Assembly: GCF_025847235.1 (NCBI RefSeq)
Contig: NZ_JAOZEW010000003.1
Span: 274,910 to 338,909, forward strand
Direction: 5' to 3'
Origin: Flavobacterium shii
GTDB lineage: Bacteria > Bacteroidota > Bacteroidia > Flavobacteriales > Flavobacteriaceae
Length of the DNA stretch: 64,000 nt
In this document: in pieces, positions 51,932 through 60,956 of the stretch
Numbering within the stretch: the stretch's first letter is position 1
Layout: each line of letters starts with the position of its first letter
The notes under the pieces: model-generated
What the model saw: the letters and a program-made list of their open reading frames with translations, nothing else
Database searches by the model: none
Told to the model about the DNA's origin: nothing
Translations under genes and position numbers: made by a program

Positions 51932-52993
51932 GTGAAACGAAAATACATTCTTCCTTTATTTTTACTCCTACAAATCATCATCTTAAAGATTATTCCATTT
52001 TTCCCAGAATTCCTTGAAAAAAACTATAGTAACGGATTATATCCCAAAATTGCTTCCTTTTCAAGAATTATACTCGGTGGAATTCCTTTTTCTGTTGGAG
52101 ATTGTGTCTATTCTATATTGATCGTATTGCTTTTAAGATGGCTTTGGATAAAACGAAAATCATGGAAACAATTATGGAAAGATAATCTCTTAACTGCTTT
52201 AAGCTACCTGTCGGTATTTTATTTTTTATTCCATTTTCTATGGGCGTTTAATTATTACCGAGAGCCTTTATTTGAAAAAATGGGAATTCAAAAAGATTAT
52301 TCTGATGCCGATTTATTGGCTTTCACCCAAAAACTAATTATAAAAACCAACTCAATTCAATCACAATTAACAAAAAATGATAGCCTTAAAGTTGTGTTTC
52401 CTTATTCGCAAGAACAGGTTTTTAAAATCAATTTAAACGGATATAACAATCTTGCTGCAGAATATCCTTATTTCACCTACTCTCATTCAAGTATAAAAAA
52501 ATCACTTTTTAGCTTACCTCTTACTTATATGGGATTTGGTGGTTATTTAAACCCATTTACAAATGAAGCTCAAGTAAATAGTCTTGGGCCGATGTATAGT
52601 TTCCCAATGACCACAAATCACGAAATGGCACACCAAATGGGATATGCCAGCGAAAACGAATGCAACTTTATAGGATTTTTGGCTTCCATAAAAAATGACA
52701 ATCTGTATTTTCAATATTCCGGTTATAGTTTAGCTTTGCGCTATTGCTTGGGAATTATACAAGCTAAAAATGAAAAGACATTTAAGCAATTACTAAAAAC
52801 AGTACATCCCGGAATTATAAAAAACTACAAAGAAAGTCAGGATTTTTGGAAACAATATGAAACTTTTATAGAAACAGGTTTCCATATTTTTTATGACAAT
52901 TTCTTAAAAATCAATCAGCAAAAAGACGGCATGGAAAGTTATAGCAAGTTTGTTGATTTAATGGTTAATTATTACAAAGGAAAAGATCTATAA
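51932..52993 (+). CDS. DUF3810 membrane protein with HExxH metallopeptidase-like motif
   Basis: This is a 353-residue protein of the Bacteroidota family DUF3810. Three membrane segments (about 5-22, 55-72 and 88-106) lead to a periplasmic or cytosolic domain with HEMAHQ (His230, Glu231, His234) and SENECNFIGF (Glu241/243), an arrangement like zinc gluzincins. PLTYMGFGGYLNPFTNEAQV is another conserved block. It is probably a membrane-bound protease, inferred from the motif only. The start is GTG at 51932, which fits the first membrane helix (MKRKYILPLFLLLQI). Confidence 0.85.
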   Translation: MKRKYILPLFLLLQIIILKIIPFFPEFLEKNYSNGLYPKIASFSRIILGGIPFSVGDCVYSILIVLLLRWLWIKRKSWKQLWKDNLLTALSYLSVFYFLFHFLWAFNYYREPLFEKMGIQKDYSDADLLAFTQKLIIKTNSIQSQLTKNDSLKVVFPYSQEQVFKINLNGYNNLAAEYPYFTYSHSSIKKSLFSLPLTYMGFGGYLNPFTNEAQVNSLGPMYSFPMTTNHEMAHQMGYASENECNFIGFLASIKNDNLYFQYSGYSLALRYCLGIIQAKNEKTFKQLLKTVHPGIIKNYKESQDFWKQYETFIETGFHIFYDNFLKINQQKDGMESYSKFVDLMVNYYKGKDL

Positions 52994-53059
52994 ACTAAAA
53001 ATTCTCTTTTTAGTTAAAAAAGGGTGTAACAAAAAAGGTATTAACTACACTAATGTAAT

Positions 53060-53554
53060 ATGAGCGATAATTTAGAACATTCATTTGTTGTGCAATTGCA
53101 GGCAAACCAGAATATAATCCACAAGATTTGTAGATTATATACTGCTAACCAAGACGCACACAAAGACTTGTTTCAGGAAATTACGATTCAGCTATGGAAA
53201 GCATATCCAAAATTTAGAGGCGACAGCAAATTTTCTACCTGGACCTATCGTGTCGCGTTAAATACCGCTATTACTTTATATCGAAAAACTAAACGCTCAA
53301 TAGCAACAGTAGAATTTGAAAATCACCAACATTTTATAAAAGAAGTTGATTACAACTATGAGGAAGAAGAACAAATTAAGCTAATGTATAAAGCCGTTTA
53401 CCAATTAAACGATATCGAAAAAGCATTGGTTTTCATGTATCTCGAAGATAAAGATTACCAGGAGATTGCCGAAACTTTGGGTATTAGTGAAGTAAATGCA
53501 CGCGTGAAAATGAATAGGATAAAAGGGAAACTTAAAAAAATATTAAATCCTTAA
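53060..53554 (+). CDS. ECF-type RNA polymerase sigma factor
   Basis: This is a 164-residue sigma-70 family protein. Region 2 (about 12-80) includes DAHKDLFQEITIQLWKAYPK and FSTWTYRVALNTAITLYRK; region 4 (about 110-160) includes DIEKALVFMYLEDKDYQEIA and ETLGISEVNARVKMNRIKGK. It is followed after 8 bp by a membrane protein gene, the usual arrangement for an ECF sigma factor and its anti-sigma partner. There are no hallmarks of FecI-type factors linked to TonB receptors here. Confidence 0.93.
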   Translation: MSDNLEHSFVVQLQANQNIIHKICRLYTANQDAHKDLFQEITIQLWKAYPKFRGDSKFSTWTYRVALNTAITLYRKTKRSIATVEFENHQHFIKEVDYNYEEEEQIKLMYKAVYQLNDIEKALVFMYLEDKDYQEIAETLGISEVNARVKMNRIKGKLKKILNP

Positions 53555-53562
53555 AAAAAATT

Positions 53563-54192
53563 ATGAAAGAACTGGATTTATTAAAAAAAGACTGGAACAA
53601 AACCGCGGGTACTTTTCAACAAGTATCAGAAGTGGAGATTTACAATATGATTCATAAAAAATCGTCTTCGATTGTGAAGTGGATTTTGGTTATAAGCATT
53701 TTAGAAATATTATTTTGGACTGTATCCAATTTCATATTTAGTACTGATGATTTTTTAAGACAAATTAAGCATCCTGAATATATATTATACCTTGAAGTAT
53801 TAACTTACTTTAATTATATAGTGGTATTAATTTTTGTGTATTTTTTCTATAAAAACTACACTACAATATCGACTACAAAATCAACAAAATTACTCATGAG
53901 TAGTATCTTAAAAACCCGAAAAACGGTTCAATACTACGTTTGGTATAACTTGACGATGGCAGTAATAAGCTCTGTTATAAGTTTTTTCATTGCTTTTTCC
54001 AGCCCGGAAATGAATTATCTTAAAGAAAAAATAGCTACCAATGGTACCGTAATGATGATGGTTATAGGTATTCTGGTATTGGTTACACTTGCTTTTCTAG
54101 GTTTATTCTGGTGTTTTTACAAATTACTATACGGCACATTACTCCGAAGATTATATGCTAATTATAAAGAACTTAAAAAGATAGATTTGTAG
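53563..54192 (+). CDS. membrane partner of the ECF sigma factor (possible anti-sigma)
   Basis: This is a 209-residue protein with a short cytosolic N-terminus (ELDLLKKDWNKTAGTFQQVS, about 1-38) and four membrane segments (about 38-58, 75-98, 125-145 and 158-185). The N-terminus is the only part large enough to bind the sigma factor and lacks the HxxxCxxC zinc motif of ZAS anti-sigmas. The position 8 bp after the sigma gene and the strand make an anti-sigma or signalling role likely. This is inference from context. Confidence 0.7.
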   Translation: MKELDLLKKDWNKTAGTFQQVSEVEIYNMIHKKSSSIVKWILVISILEILFWTVSNFIFSTDDFLRQIKHPEYILYLEVLTYFNYIVVLIFVYFFYKNYTTISTTKSTKLLMSSILKTRKTVQYYVWYNLTMAVISSVISFFIAFSSPEMNYLKEKIATNGTVMMMVIGILVLVTLAFLGLFWCFYKLLYGTLLRRLYANYKELKKIDL

Positions 54193-54194
54193 AA

Positions 54195-54240
54195 AGGATA
54201 AGGTTCAAAGTCACAAAGGTTCAGAGGTTTTTAAAGATAT
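54195..54240. repeat. CAAAG-rich dispersed repeat fragment
   Basis: AAGGTTCAAAGTCACAAAGGTTCAGAGG resembles the repeating (C)AAAGGTTCAAAGT strings seen between flavobacterial genes. It lies directly after a stop codon and encodes nothing. Confidence 0.35.
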
Positions 54241-54312
54241 ACCTATGAAATCATGAATTTATAGTTTCTATTACTCAATTTACCTTTCAAAAAAAGGTAA
54301 TACTTGAAATAA

Positions 54313-54350
54313 AAAAGAGAGATGTAAAATATATTTTACATCTCTCTTTT
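54313..54350. terminator. 38-bp perfect palindrome, bidirectional terminator
   Basis: The segment from AAAAGAGAGATGTAAAAT to its exact complement is a perfect 38-bp palindrome with no spacer. It lies between the convergent sigma-partner and acyltransferase genes with A-rich and T-rich ends suitable for termination in both directions. Confidence 0.88.
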
Positions 54351-54376
54351 TACAAAAATTCATTTTATCCAGAAGA

Positions 54377-55186
54377 TTAATAATCCCATCTACGCAATTT
54401 ATTCAATTCTTCCTGAACTTTTATCTCCTCAGATGGAATAACTTTCAAGAATGAAGGATGCTGCTCAATTGCATATTCTACTTTTTCAACAATTTCTTCG
54501 ATTGTATCATTATCATAATCAATAACAAGTGGTTCTTTGATAATAAACGATTGTAAAATACCTTTCTTTTTCATTCGCAATCCTTTTTTGTCAAAAGAAC
54601 GACGGAAACCATCAATCACAATTGGTACAACAATAGGTCTGTGTTCCTTAATAATATGCGCTGTACCTTTACGAACTGGCTTAAATGACTTAGTTGTCCC
54701 TTGCGGAAACGTAATTACCCAACCATCCTTAAGTGCTATTCTAATATTTTCGGTATCATTAGGGTTTACTTCTCTTTTTTCGGTAACATCAACCCCTTTA
54801 GCACGCCAGGTACGTTCTACTGTTATAGCTCCAACATAAGATAAAATTCTTGGTAATAAACCCGCTCTCATTGTTTCTTTGGCAGCAACGTAGTAAATAT
54901 TCATCTTTGGTTGCCACAAGTATCCTACGTTTTTAATGTTATCCTCCCTTCCACTCAAACTTGCATTAAAGACATGAAACATAGCCACTACATCGGCAAA
55001 ATAAGTCTGATGATTGGATATAAAAAGAACATTTGTATCTGGTAAACTTCTTATAATTTCCGAGCCATCGATTTGTAATTCATTAAAACCACGATAACGT
55101 CTGTGCGTAATTGCTCCAAAAATTCGAATTAACCATTTTTTTATAAATAGTATATGACCAAAAGGATTTCTCTTAAACAATCCCAT
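54377..55186 (-). CDS. plsC: PlsC-like 1-acylglycerol-3-phosphate acyltransferase with unusual motif spacing
   Basis: This is a 269-residue membrane-associated acyltransferase. Motif I appears as SNHQTYFADV, giving His59 and Asp65 with five residues between, where the family normally has HX4D. Motif III is FPQGTTKSFKPVRKG in place of EGTRS. A region like IVPIVIDGFRR supplies motif IV. The enzyme probably adds the second acyl chain in phospholipid or in a related lipid such as an ornithine or sulfonolipid. The assignment as the housekeeping PlsC is not certain because of the altered motif. The gene lies alone, ending at the palindromic terminator. Confidence 0.82.
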   Translation of the reverse strand: MGLFKRNPFGHILFIKKWLIRIFGAITHRRYRGFNELQIDGSEIIRSLPDTNVLFISNHQTYFADVVAMFHVFNASLSGREDNIKNVGYLWQPKMNIYYVAAKETMRAGLLPRILSYVGAITVERTWRAKGVDVTEKREVNPNDTENIRIALKDGWVITFPQGTTKSFKPVRKGTAHIIKEHRPIVVPIVIDGFRRSFDKKGLRMKKKGILQSFIIKEPLVIDYDNDTIEEIVEKVEYAIEQHPSFLKVIPSEEIKVQEELNKLRRWDY

Positions 55187-55333
55187 AAATTTATATGTTA
55201 TTTTGAAAATTAGAAGGACAAACTTACGAAATTTATTTTTGTAGTTATAACTAGAAAATTAGCTCAAGCCCACACAACCTAATTATCTAGATATCAAAAG
55301 CTATAATATGTTTTATTCAGAATCATCAATGAT

Positions 55334-55978
55334 TCAGATTACAAAACTCTCTTTTAAAACCTCTTTTAATTCACTTAGTATCATAGCTGTAGCTCCCCAA
55401 ACAATATGATTTTCGATTTTAAAAGCAGGAACCGATATATTGGCTGCATACGAAGTCGACAAAGTAGTTTCAATAACGATATTATCATCCAAAAATACCG
55501 AAAGCGGCAATTCTATAATATCCGCCACTTCTCTGGGGTCCGGAGAAAAGTAAATTTCCTCCTTACAAACTCCTAGAAAAGGATGTACCATAAAATTACT
55601 AGGCGGAATATACATTGGTGTAAAAGCCTTAAGCACAGTTATTTTTTTAGGTAAAACCCCCACTTCTTCATGTGTTTCCCGTAAGGCCGTTTGCTCATAA
55701 TTTTCATCTTCAATTTCATATTTCCCACCAGGAAATGCAATTTGCGACGAATGTACTCCATTATAACTATTACGAACAATTAAAACCAAATGTGTTATTC
55801 CATTTTTTGGATAAAATAACATCATGACAGCAGCAATTCTAGGACTCTTAGCCTTTAAATCTAGATTTCTTAACGCATCAGCTCTTTCCAAAGGTGCCAT
55901 TTTTAAATGAGCAGCAACGGCAGGAAGTTTTGCTTGCGCAAAATTGGGAACAAAATGCAAAAAGTCTTGAAAATCCAT
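55334..55978 (-). CDS. Nudix hydrolase, CoA pyrophosphatase type
   Basis: This 214-residue protein has the Nudix box GGKYEIEDENYEQTALRETH then EEVGVL, with the extended spacing and the preceding VLIVRNSYNGVHSSQIAFPG seen in CoA pyrophosphatases (NudL type). It probably cleaves coenzyme A or acyl-CoA into phosphopantetheine and adenosine 3',5'-bisphosphate. I place the start at the ATG at 55978 (MDFQDFLHFV); the two-codon extension would begin at TTG. It stands alone between the acyltransferase gene and the divergent DUF4268 gene. Confidence 0.88.
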   Translation of the reverse strand: MDFQDFLHFVPNFAQAKLPAVAAHLKMAPLERADALRNLDLKAKSPRIAAVMMLFYPKNGITHLVLIVRNSYNGVHSSQIAFPGGKYEIEDENYEQTALRETHEEVGVLPKKITVLKAFTPMYIPPSNFMVHPFLGVCKEEIYFSPDPREVADIIELPLSVFLDDNIVIETTLSTSYAANISVPAFKIENHIVWGATAMILSELKEVLKESFVI

Positions 55979-56070
55979 AATCAAAGTCTATTTTTGTAGT
56001 CTCAAATAATATATAAATATACTTTAGAAAATAGTGTCTCACAAGTTTTCTAGAGCTTAAGCCAATAAAA

Positions 56071-56505
56071 ATGTATAGTAAAGAAGAATCGCAAAAACTA
56101 AAACGAGAATTCTGGGTCTCTTTCGCAGAAAAATATCCTCGAAAATGGGTGCTTTATGATACCAAAATAAAAGATTTTTCATTTAAATTTTATGTCGATA
56201 ATAAAAAAGCACAAGTCTTAATAGACATCGAGCATCGTAGTGATGAAAAGCGAAATGCATACTATGAAAAACTAGAAGCTTTAAAAAACATTCTGGAAGA
56301 AGAATTTATTAAAGACCTAATTTTCGAAAAAGAATACACTCTGGAAAGCGGAAAAACTATTAGCCGTATTTGGGTTGAAAAACTTGGAGTAGGCTTTAGC
56401 AATCGCAATTATTGGGATGAAATTTTTGATTTCTATTTCGAAAAAATGAATGCTCTCGAAATGTTTTATCTGGAGTATGATGAGTTTATTAAGAATATTG
56501 AGTAG
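56071..56505 (+). CDS. DUF4268 family protein
   Basis: This 144-residue soluble protein of the DUF4268 type has the conserved opening SKEESQKLKREFWVSFAEKY, the strand FSFKFYVDNKKAQVLIDIEH and the long helix of the middle part, then SRIWVEKLGVGFSNRNYWDE. Some family members are fused to nuclease-like domains. This one is the stand-alone short form common in Bacteroidota, with unknown role. A 19-bp-stem terminator follows. Confidence 0.85.
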   Translation: MYSKEESQKLKREFWVSFAEKYPRKWVLYDTKIKDFSFKFYVDNKKAQVLIDIEHRSDEKRNAYYEKLEALKNILEEEFIKDLIFEKEYTLESGKTISRIWVEKLGVGFSNRNYWDEIFDFYFEKMNALEMFYLEYDEFIKNIE

Positions 56506-56549
56506 TTTTTCAGATTCAAAAGGACAAATATTTTCATAAATTGTGGCTA

Positions 56550-56599
56550 TAAATAAACAAACCCGACAAGTTTTAAAAACTGTCGGGTTTGTTTATTTA
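56550..56599. terminator. strong bidirectional terminator
   Basis: A perfect 19-bp stem (TAAATAAACAAACCCGACA and complement) has a 12-nt loop that is nearly self-complementary (AGTTTTAAAAAC). It follows the DUF4268 stop by 45 bp and can act on both strands. Confidence 0.88.
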
Positions 56600-56624
56600 A
56601 TTTTGAATCTTGTGGTTCTTTCAT

Positions 56625-56715
56625 AATTTGGGCGTGTCCCTTCGGGTCGGGCTGTTCGCTACAAGTCCTCGCACTTCCTTCGTCAGGCTGTGGGCTATTC
56701 GCTACCATCCCTCAC
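56625..56715. repeat. G+C-rich dispersed intergenic repeat
   Basis: The segment starts TTGGGCGTGTCCCTTCGGGT and contains two related halves (CGGGCTGTTCGCTACAAGTC and AGGCTGTGGGCTATTCGCTA). It is far richer in G+C than the flanks. Closely similar strings (GGGCGT...CGGGTCGGGCT...CGCT...) are scattered in many flavobacterial genomes, from general knowledge. It encodes nothing convincing. Confidence 0.6.
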
Positions 56716-56733
56716 GCAAAACCTATCTTATAA

Positions 56734-57144
56734 TTACATATTAAAAATATTATACACAATAATTCTGTCATTGTAATTTATATACAACTGCTTCCTGTTA
56801 TCCTGCATTTTTCTGGTAATAATCGACAACTTAGCATCATTCCCATTTAAATCTTTGCAAACAAAAGAATAAACAATATCTGTATCATTTTCTTCTCTTG
56901 CGATATAATCCGAGATTTGAAACACTTGTATCTCTTGAGAATTAACTACAATTCGGTTTTTATCTGTATCTAGAACAACCGGAATGTTAACCAATTCCAA
57001 TTCGGACCATTTACCCCATTTTCCTTTTTCATTTTTCTCTAAAACACTATAACCAGAAGTCCTAAACTTGTAACTCTGACTATACGTTTGTTGCAAACCA
57101 AGTCCTAAAAAAAGTAATACTATATATATTTTTATGCGATTCAT
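56734..57144 (-). CDS. small secreted protein, unknown function
   Basis: This 136-residue protein has a signal peptide (IYIVLLFLGLGLQQTYS) and a beta-rich mature domain (YKFRTSGYSVLEKNEKGKWG, then KWSELELVNIPVVLDTDKNR, IVVNSQEIQVFQISDYI). The repeated short strands suggest a lipocalin-like or similar small barrel, which is a guess. It follows the nitronate monooxygenase-like gene by 4 bp and is therefore the last gene of the mnmA-peptidase run on the minus strand. Confidence 0.75.
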   Translation of the reverse strand: MNRIKIYIVLLFLGLGLQQTYSQSYKFRTSGYSVLEKNEKGKWGKWSELELVNIPVVLDTDKNRIVVNSQEIQVFQISDYIAREENDTDIVYSFVCKDLNGNDAKLSIITRKMQDNRKQLYINYNDRIIVYNIFNM

Positions 57145-57148
57145 TTAT

Positions 57149-58093
57149 CTAAAAATCTAAATTTAATGTTTGCTTACGTGCTGTTTCAAAATCCGAAATC
57201 ATTTCATCAATAATTTCTGCAGCAGGTTTAATATCATGAATAAGTCCTGCTATTTGCCCAATTTCTAATTCTCCCTCTTCAAGATCTCCTTCAAACATTC
57301 CACGTTTTGATCTTGCTCTTCCTAAAAGTTCGATAAGCTCATCTTTCGTTGGACACTTTTCATACAAAGCCTGAATATCCTGATAAAATTTATTTTTGAT
57401 TAACCGCACTGGAGCTAATTCTTTCAACGTCAACTGCGTATCACCTTCTTTAACATTTACAATAGTTTGTTTAAAATTATCATGTGCCGATGATTCTATC
57501 GAAGCCGCAAAACGACTACCTACCTGAACTCCATCTGCACCTAAAACCATTGCTGCAAGCATTCCTTTTCCTGTTGCAATCCCTCCCGCTGCAATAAGCG
57601 GAATTGTAATTTTTTCGCGTACCATCGGAATTAATGTAAAAGTCGTTGTTTCATCACGACCATTATGCCCTCCAGCTTCAAAACCTTCGGCAACAATAGC
57701 ATCAACACCCGCTTCTTGTGCTTTTAGCGCAAAAATAGTACTACTTACCACATGTACAACTGTAATCCCTTTTTCTTTTAAAAAAGAGGTCCATGTTTTA
57801 GGATTTCCTGCCGATGTAAAAACGATTTTCACCCCTTCATCAACAATAATCTTCATGATTTCATCGATATTAGGATAAAGCATTGGCACGTTCACCCCAA
57901 ACGGTTTTGATGTTGCTTTCTTACATTTTTGAATATGTTCCCGTAATATTTCCGGATACATCGAGCCTGCACCTATTATTCCCAAACCGCCTGCATTACT
58001 TACTGCACTAGCAAGCTTATAACCACTATTCCATATCATTCCTGCCTGAATGATTGGGTATTTTATATTAAAAAGAGTTGTGATTTTATTCAT
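57149..58093 (-). CDS. nitronate monooxygenase-like FMN enzyme (FabK-like barrel)
   Basis: This 314-residue TIM-barrel flavoprotein of the nitronate monooxygenase / 2-nitropropane dioxygenase family has YPIIQAGMIWNSGYKLASAV at the N-terminus, AGGLGIIGAG, VNVPMLYP, the FMN-site block GFEAGGHNGRDETTTFTLIP, and GGIATGKGMLAAMVLGADGV with QVGSRF. FabK enoyl-ACP reductases have the same fold and some of the same motifs, so a reductase role cannot be excluded. It lies 13 bp after the T9SS peptidase gene and 4 bp before the small secreted protein gene. Confidence 0.88.
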   Translation of the reverse strand: MNKITTLFNIKYPIIQAGMIWNSGYKLASAVSNAGGLGIIGAGSMYPEILREHIQKCKKATSKPFGVNVPMLYPNIDEIMKIIVDEGVKIVFTSAGNPKTWTSFLKEKGITVVHVVSSTIFALKAQEAGVDAIVAEGFEAGGHNGRDETTTFTLIPMVREKITIPLIAAGGIATGKGMLAAMVLGADGVQVGSRFAASIESSAHDNFKQTIVNVKEGDTQLTLKELAPVRLIKNKFYQDIQALYEKCPTKDELIELLGRARSKRGMFEGDLEEGELEIGQIAGLIHDIKPAAEIIDEMISDFETARKQTLNLDF

Positions 58094-58106
58094 GTAAAAA
58101 TGCCAA

Positions 58107-59720
58107 TTATTGTTTTATGATTTTACCAGTTTTGTGCAGGTCATTCGCATCTAAAGTATAAAAATACACACCCGAACGTAATTCTTGTAACGATACAAAC
58201 GGGGCCTGATTCGTAATTTGTTTTTCAACAACTTTTTGTCCAAGTATAGAATACACCGTTACAAACGCTTCATTAATATCTTCAGAAAAAGCAAAGAAAA
58301 GATTAGAATCAGTTGGATTTGGATACACCAAAAATTCAGAATCTTTAATCGATCTTACATTCAAAATAGTATTTAAAGCCAAACTAAAATTGGGAATTCC
58401 GTAGCCATATTGAATATTAGGAGATGCATAACGATCCGACGATTTCAAAACCATTTGTCTAATCTCCTGGTTGGTTTTATTCGGGAAAGCCTGCCATAAA
58501 CAAGCTATAGCTCCTGCCATTATTGGGCATGAAAAAGAGGTTCCATTTGTTGTACCAATATTTCCAGTAACACTCGAAACTACTGCTGCACTTCCTTGAG
58601 CCATAACATCCGGTTTAATTCTCCCATCATAACTTGGTCCGATAGAACTAAAAGAAGATAACGTTTTATTAGCAGTCACCGAACCTACCGTAATTACAGA
58701 TACTGCATCGGCAGGAGCGCCAATATGCTTCTCTACTGTATTCCCTTCATTTCCGGCAGATGCAACTACAATCATTCCTTTACTAAAAGCAATTTCTGCA
58801 CCTCTGGAAATAAAATTAGTTGTACCGTTCATATCGCTATACGTATGGCTATAATTTGCATTATCATATCCAAAATAACCCAAAGAAGTAGTAATAATAT
58901 CTGCCCCTAGCCTATCTGCTTCTTCGGCAGCTTCAACCCAAAGCGATTCTTCAACAGGATTCTCGGAGGTATCATCTTCTGTAATAAACAAATAATAGGA
59001 AGCATCGGGAGCAGTCCCAACCAAAGCATTTTCTTTATACCCTCCCATTGTCGATAAAACTTGCGTACCATGAGAAACTCCAGTATAAAAATTTGGATTT
59101 CTTGATACGAAATTATATCCTCCTAAAATTTTATTATTGTCTCTTAAACGCTGAAAAGTACTTGCTGTATTAACACCCGGAAAACCGCCATCCAGAACAG
59201 CTATTATCTTCCCCGAACCGGTATAATCTTGTTGATGCAGGATTTGTCCGTTTAGCATTTGTATTTGATTTGCAGAATTACCATAAGAATAGTTCACAGT
59301 AGTTTCAAGCTTATTCTCCGTTGCTTTTACCTTATCCGAAGCTGCTTTTTTGCCAGTACCATTTAGTGATTTATTAGCAAAATCAACTTTGGACACAAAG
59401 GATAATAATTTAAGTGTATTGATATTAGCTTGTGTCCCTCGAATATGGAGCGCATTCAACCACTTAGATTCCGCCATAACCGTTATCCCTGTACTCCCTT
59501 TTATCTGAGCAACATAAGTAGTTTCAATAGGAACATCTTTAAGATCTAAAGCAATATTCTGATTGCTCCTTCTATCCAATGCTCTTTGTGAAAGCATGGA
59601 CAAAGGATTATCATAATAGGCTTGGGAATTGGGTTTGGCATTAAAATAAACCCATGCATCTTCTTGTGCGAAAGTCGCATAAGAAATGAACAAAAAAAGA
59701 AATGTGTAATATTTTTTCAT
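58107..59720 (-). CDS. subtilisin-family serine peptidase exported by type IX secretion
   Basis: This is a 537-residue peptidase with signal peptide (TFLFLFISYATFAQ), an inhibitor-like pro-region (about 22-140), an S8 domain with Asp177 (IIAVLDGGF), His217 (GVSHGTQVLSTM), oxyanion Asn324 (ASAGNEGN) and Ser395 (NGTSFSCPIMAGA), and a type A C-terminal sorting domain (FLVYPNPTDSNLFF, then SILGQKVVEKQI, LRSGVYFYTL, KTGKIIKQ). The tail marks it for the type IX secretion system and attachment to or release from the cell surface. It probably works as a nutritional or processing protease. It lies 48 bp after mnmA. Confidence 0.95.
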   Translation of the reverse strand: MKKYYTFLFLFISYATFAQEDAWVYFNAKPNSQAYYDNPLSMLSQRALDRRSNQNIALDLKDVPIETTYVAQIKGSTGITVMAESKWLNALHIRGTQANINTLKLLSFVSKVDFANKSLNGTGKKAASDKVKATENKLETTVNYSYGNSANQIQMLNGQILHQQDYTGSGKIIAVLDGGFPGVNTASTFQRLRDNNKILGGYNFVSRNPNFYTGVSHGTQVLSTMGGYKENALVGTAPDASYYLFITEDDTSENPVEESLWVEAAEEADRLGADIITTSLGYFGYDNANYSHTYSDMNGTTNFISRGAEIAFSKGMIVVASAGNEGNTVEKHIGAPADAVSVITVGSVTANKTLSSFSSIGPSYDGRIKPDVMAQGSAAVVSSVTGNIGTTNGTSFSCPIMAGAIACLWQAFPNKTNQEIRQMVLKSSDRYASPNIQYGYGIPNFSLALNTILNVRSIKDSEFLVYPNPTDSNLFFAFSEDINEAFVTVYSILGQKVVEKQITNQAPFVSLQELRSGVYFYTLDANDLHKTGKIIKQ

Positions 59721-59768
59721 AAGTTACTTTTTTAGATAAGGTTAAACCTCCCATAAAAAAGTACTAAT

Positions 59769-60956
59769 CTAAGAAATTACTCCCGAACCAACTAATTCAT
59801 TTCCTAAATACCAAGCAGCAAATTGTCCTTCGGTTATAGCCGATTGTGGCTCGTCAAAATGAATATACATTCCTCCCTCGAATTGGTGTAAGGTTGCTTT
59901 TTGCAAAGGCTGACGGTAACGAATTCTTGCCATAACTTCCATTTGTTCTCCATTTTTTAAAGCTAAATCGGTACGAATCCAGTGTACTTCTGATTTTTCG
60001 ATAAATAATGCTTTTTTGAACAAACCGGGGTGCTGACTCGTTAAACCCGTATAAATAGTATTCGTTTCAACGTCGGTTGCAATAATAAATAATGGATCGG
60101 TTGTTCCGCCTACATTAAGTCCTTTTCGTTGACCAATAGTAAAATAATGAGCACCTTGATGCTTTCCAACTACTTTACCCATTTTTGGAGTATAAGGTAA
60201 TTTTTGAGATTCAAGTTCTAATTCTTTTTCAAAAGATAAATCTTCAGATTTTTCAGCATTATATATTGGGTCGTTTTTATCAATTTGTACAATTAAACCA
60301 TCTTTAGGTTGTAGTTTTTGTTGTAAAAATTCTGGCAAACGTACTTTTCCGATGAAACATAATCCTTGCGAATCTTTCTTTTCGGCAGTAACCAAATCCA
60401 TTTCGGCAGCAATTTCGCGCACTTCTGGTTTAGTCAATCCTCCAATAGGAAACAACGATTTAGACAATTGCTCTTGTGACAATTGACATAAGAAATAAGA
60501 TTGGTCTTTATTTGTATCAGTTCCAGCAATAAGTTGGTATACTTTTTCGCCATTTACTTCGATTTCAGTTTTTTGACAATAGTGTCCTGTAGCCACATAA
60601 TCGGCTCCTAGACTTAATGCAATTTTCATGAAAACATCAAATTTAATCTCACGATTACACAACACATCAGGGTTTGGTGTGCGTCCTTTTTCATATTCGT
60701 TGAACATATAGTCAACGATTTTTTCTTTGTATTCTTCGCTTAAATCAACGGTTTGAAAAGGAATCCCAAGTTTCTCGGCTACCAATAATGCATCATTACT
60801 ATCTTCTAACCAAGGGCATTCGTTAGAAATAGTAACCGAATCGTCATGCCAATTCTTCATAAAAAGACCAATAACCTCATATCCTTGCTGTTGCAACAAG
60901 TAAGCCGCAACACTAGAATCAACACCTCCGGAAAGTCCTACTACAACACGTTTCAT
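59769..60956 (-). CDS. mnmA: tRNA-specific 2-thiouridylase MnmA
   Basis: This 395-residue enzyme adds sulfur to U34 of Lys, Glu and Gln tRNAs. The PP-loop is [16 protein letters not shown]; the two catalytic cysteines are Cys100 ([12 protein letters not shown]) and Cys200 ([10 protein letters not shown]). The sequence also contains [29 protein letters not shown] and the C-terminal [11 protein letters not shown]. Length is standard. A TAACTTTG box lies 30 bp upstream. It heads a run of four minus-strand genes whose other members have unrelated roles. Confidence 0.96.
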   Translation of the reverse strand: MKRVVVGLSGGVDSSVAAYLLQQQGYEVIGLFMKNWHDDSVTISNECPWLEDSNDALLVAEKLGIPFQTVDLSEEYKEKIVDYMFNEYEKGRTPNPDVLCNREIKFDVFMKIALSLGADYVATGHYCQKTEIEVNGEKVYQLIAGTDTNKDQSYFLCQLSQEQLSKSLFPIGGLTKPEVREIAAEMDLVTAEKKDSQGLCFIGKVRLPEFLQQKLQPKDGLIVQIDKNDPIYNAEKSEDLSFEKELELESQKLPYTPKMGKVVGKHQGAHYFTIGQRKGLNVGGTTDPLFIIATDVETNTIYTGLTSQHPGLFKKALFIEKSEVHWIRTDLALKNGEQMEVMARIRYRQPLQKATLHQFEGGMYIHFDEPQSAITEGQFAAWYLGNELVGSGVIS

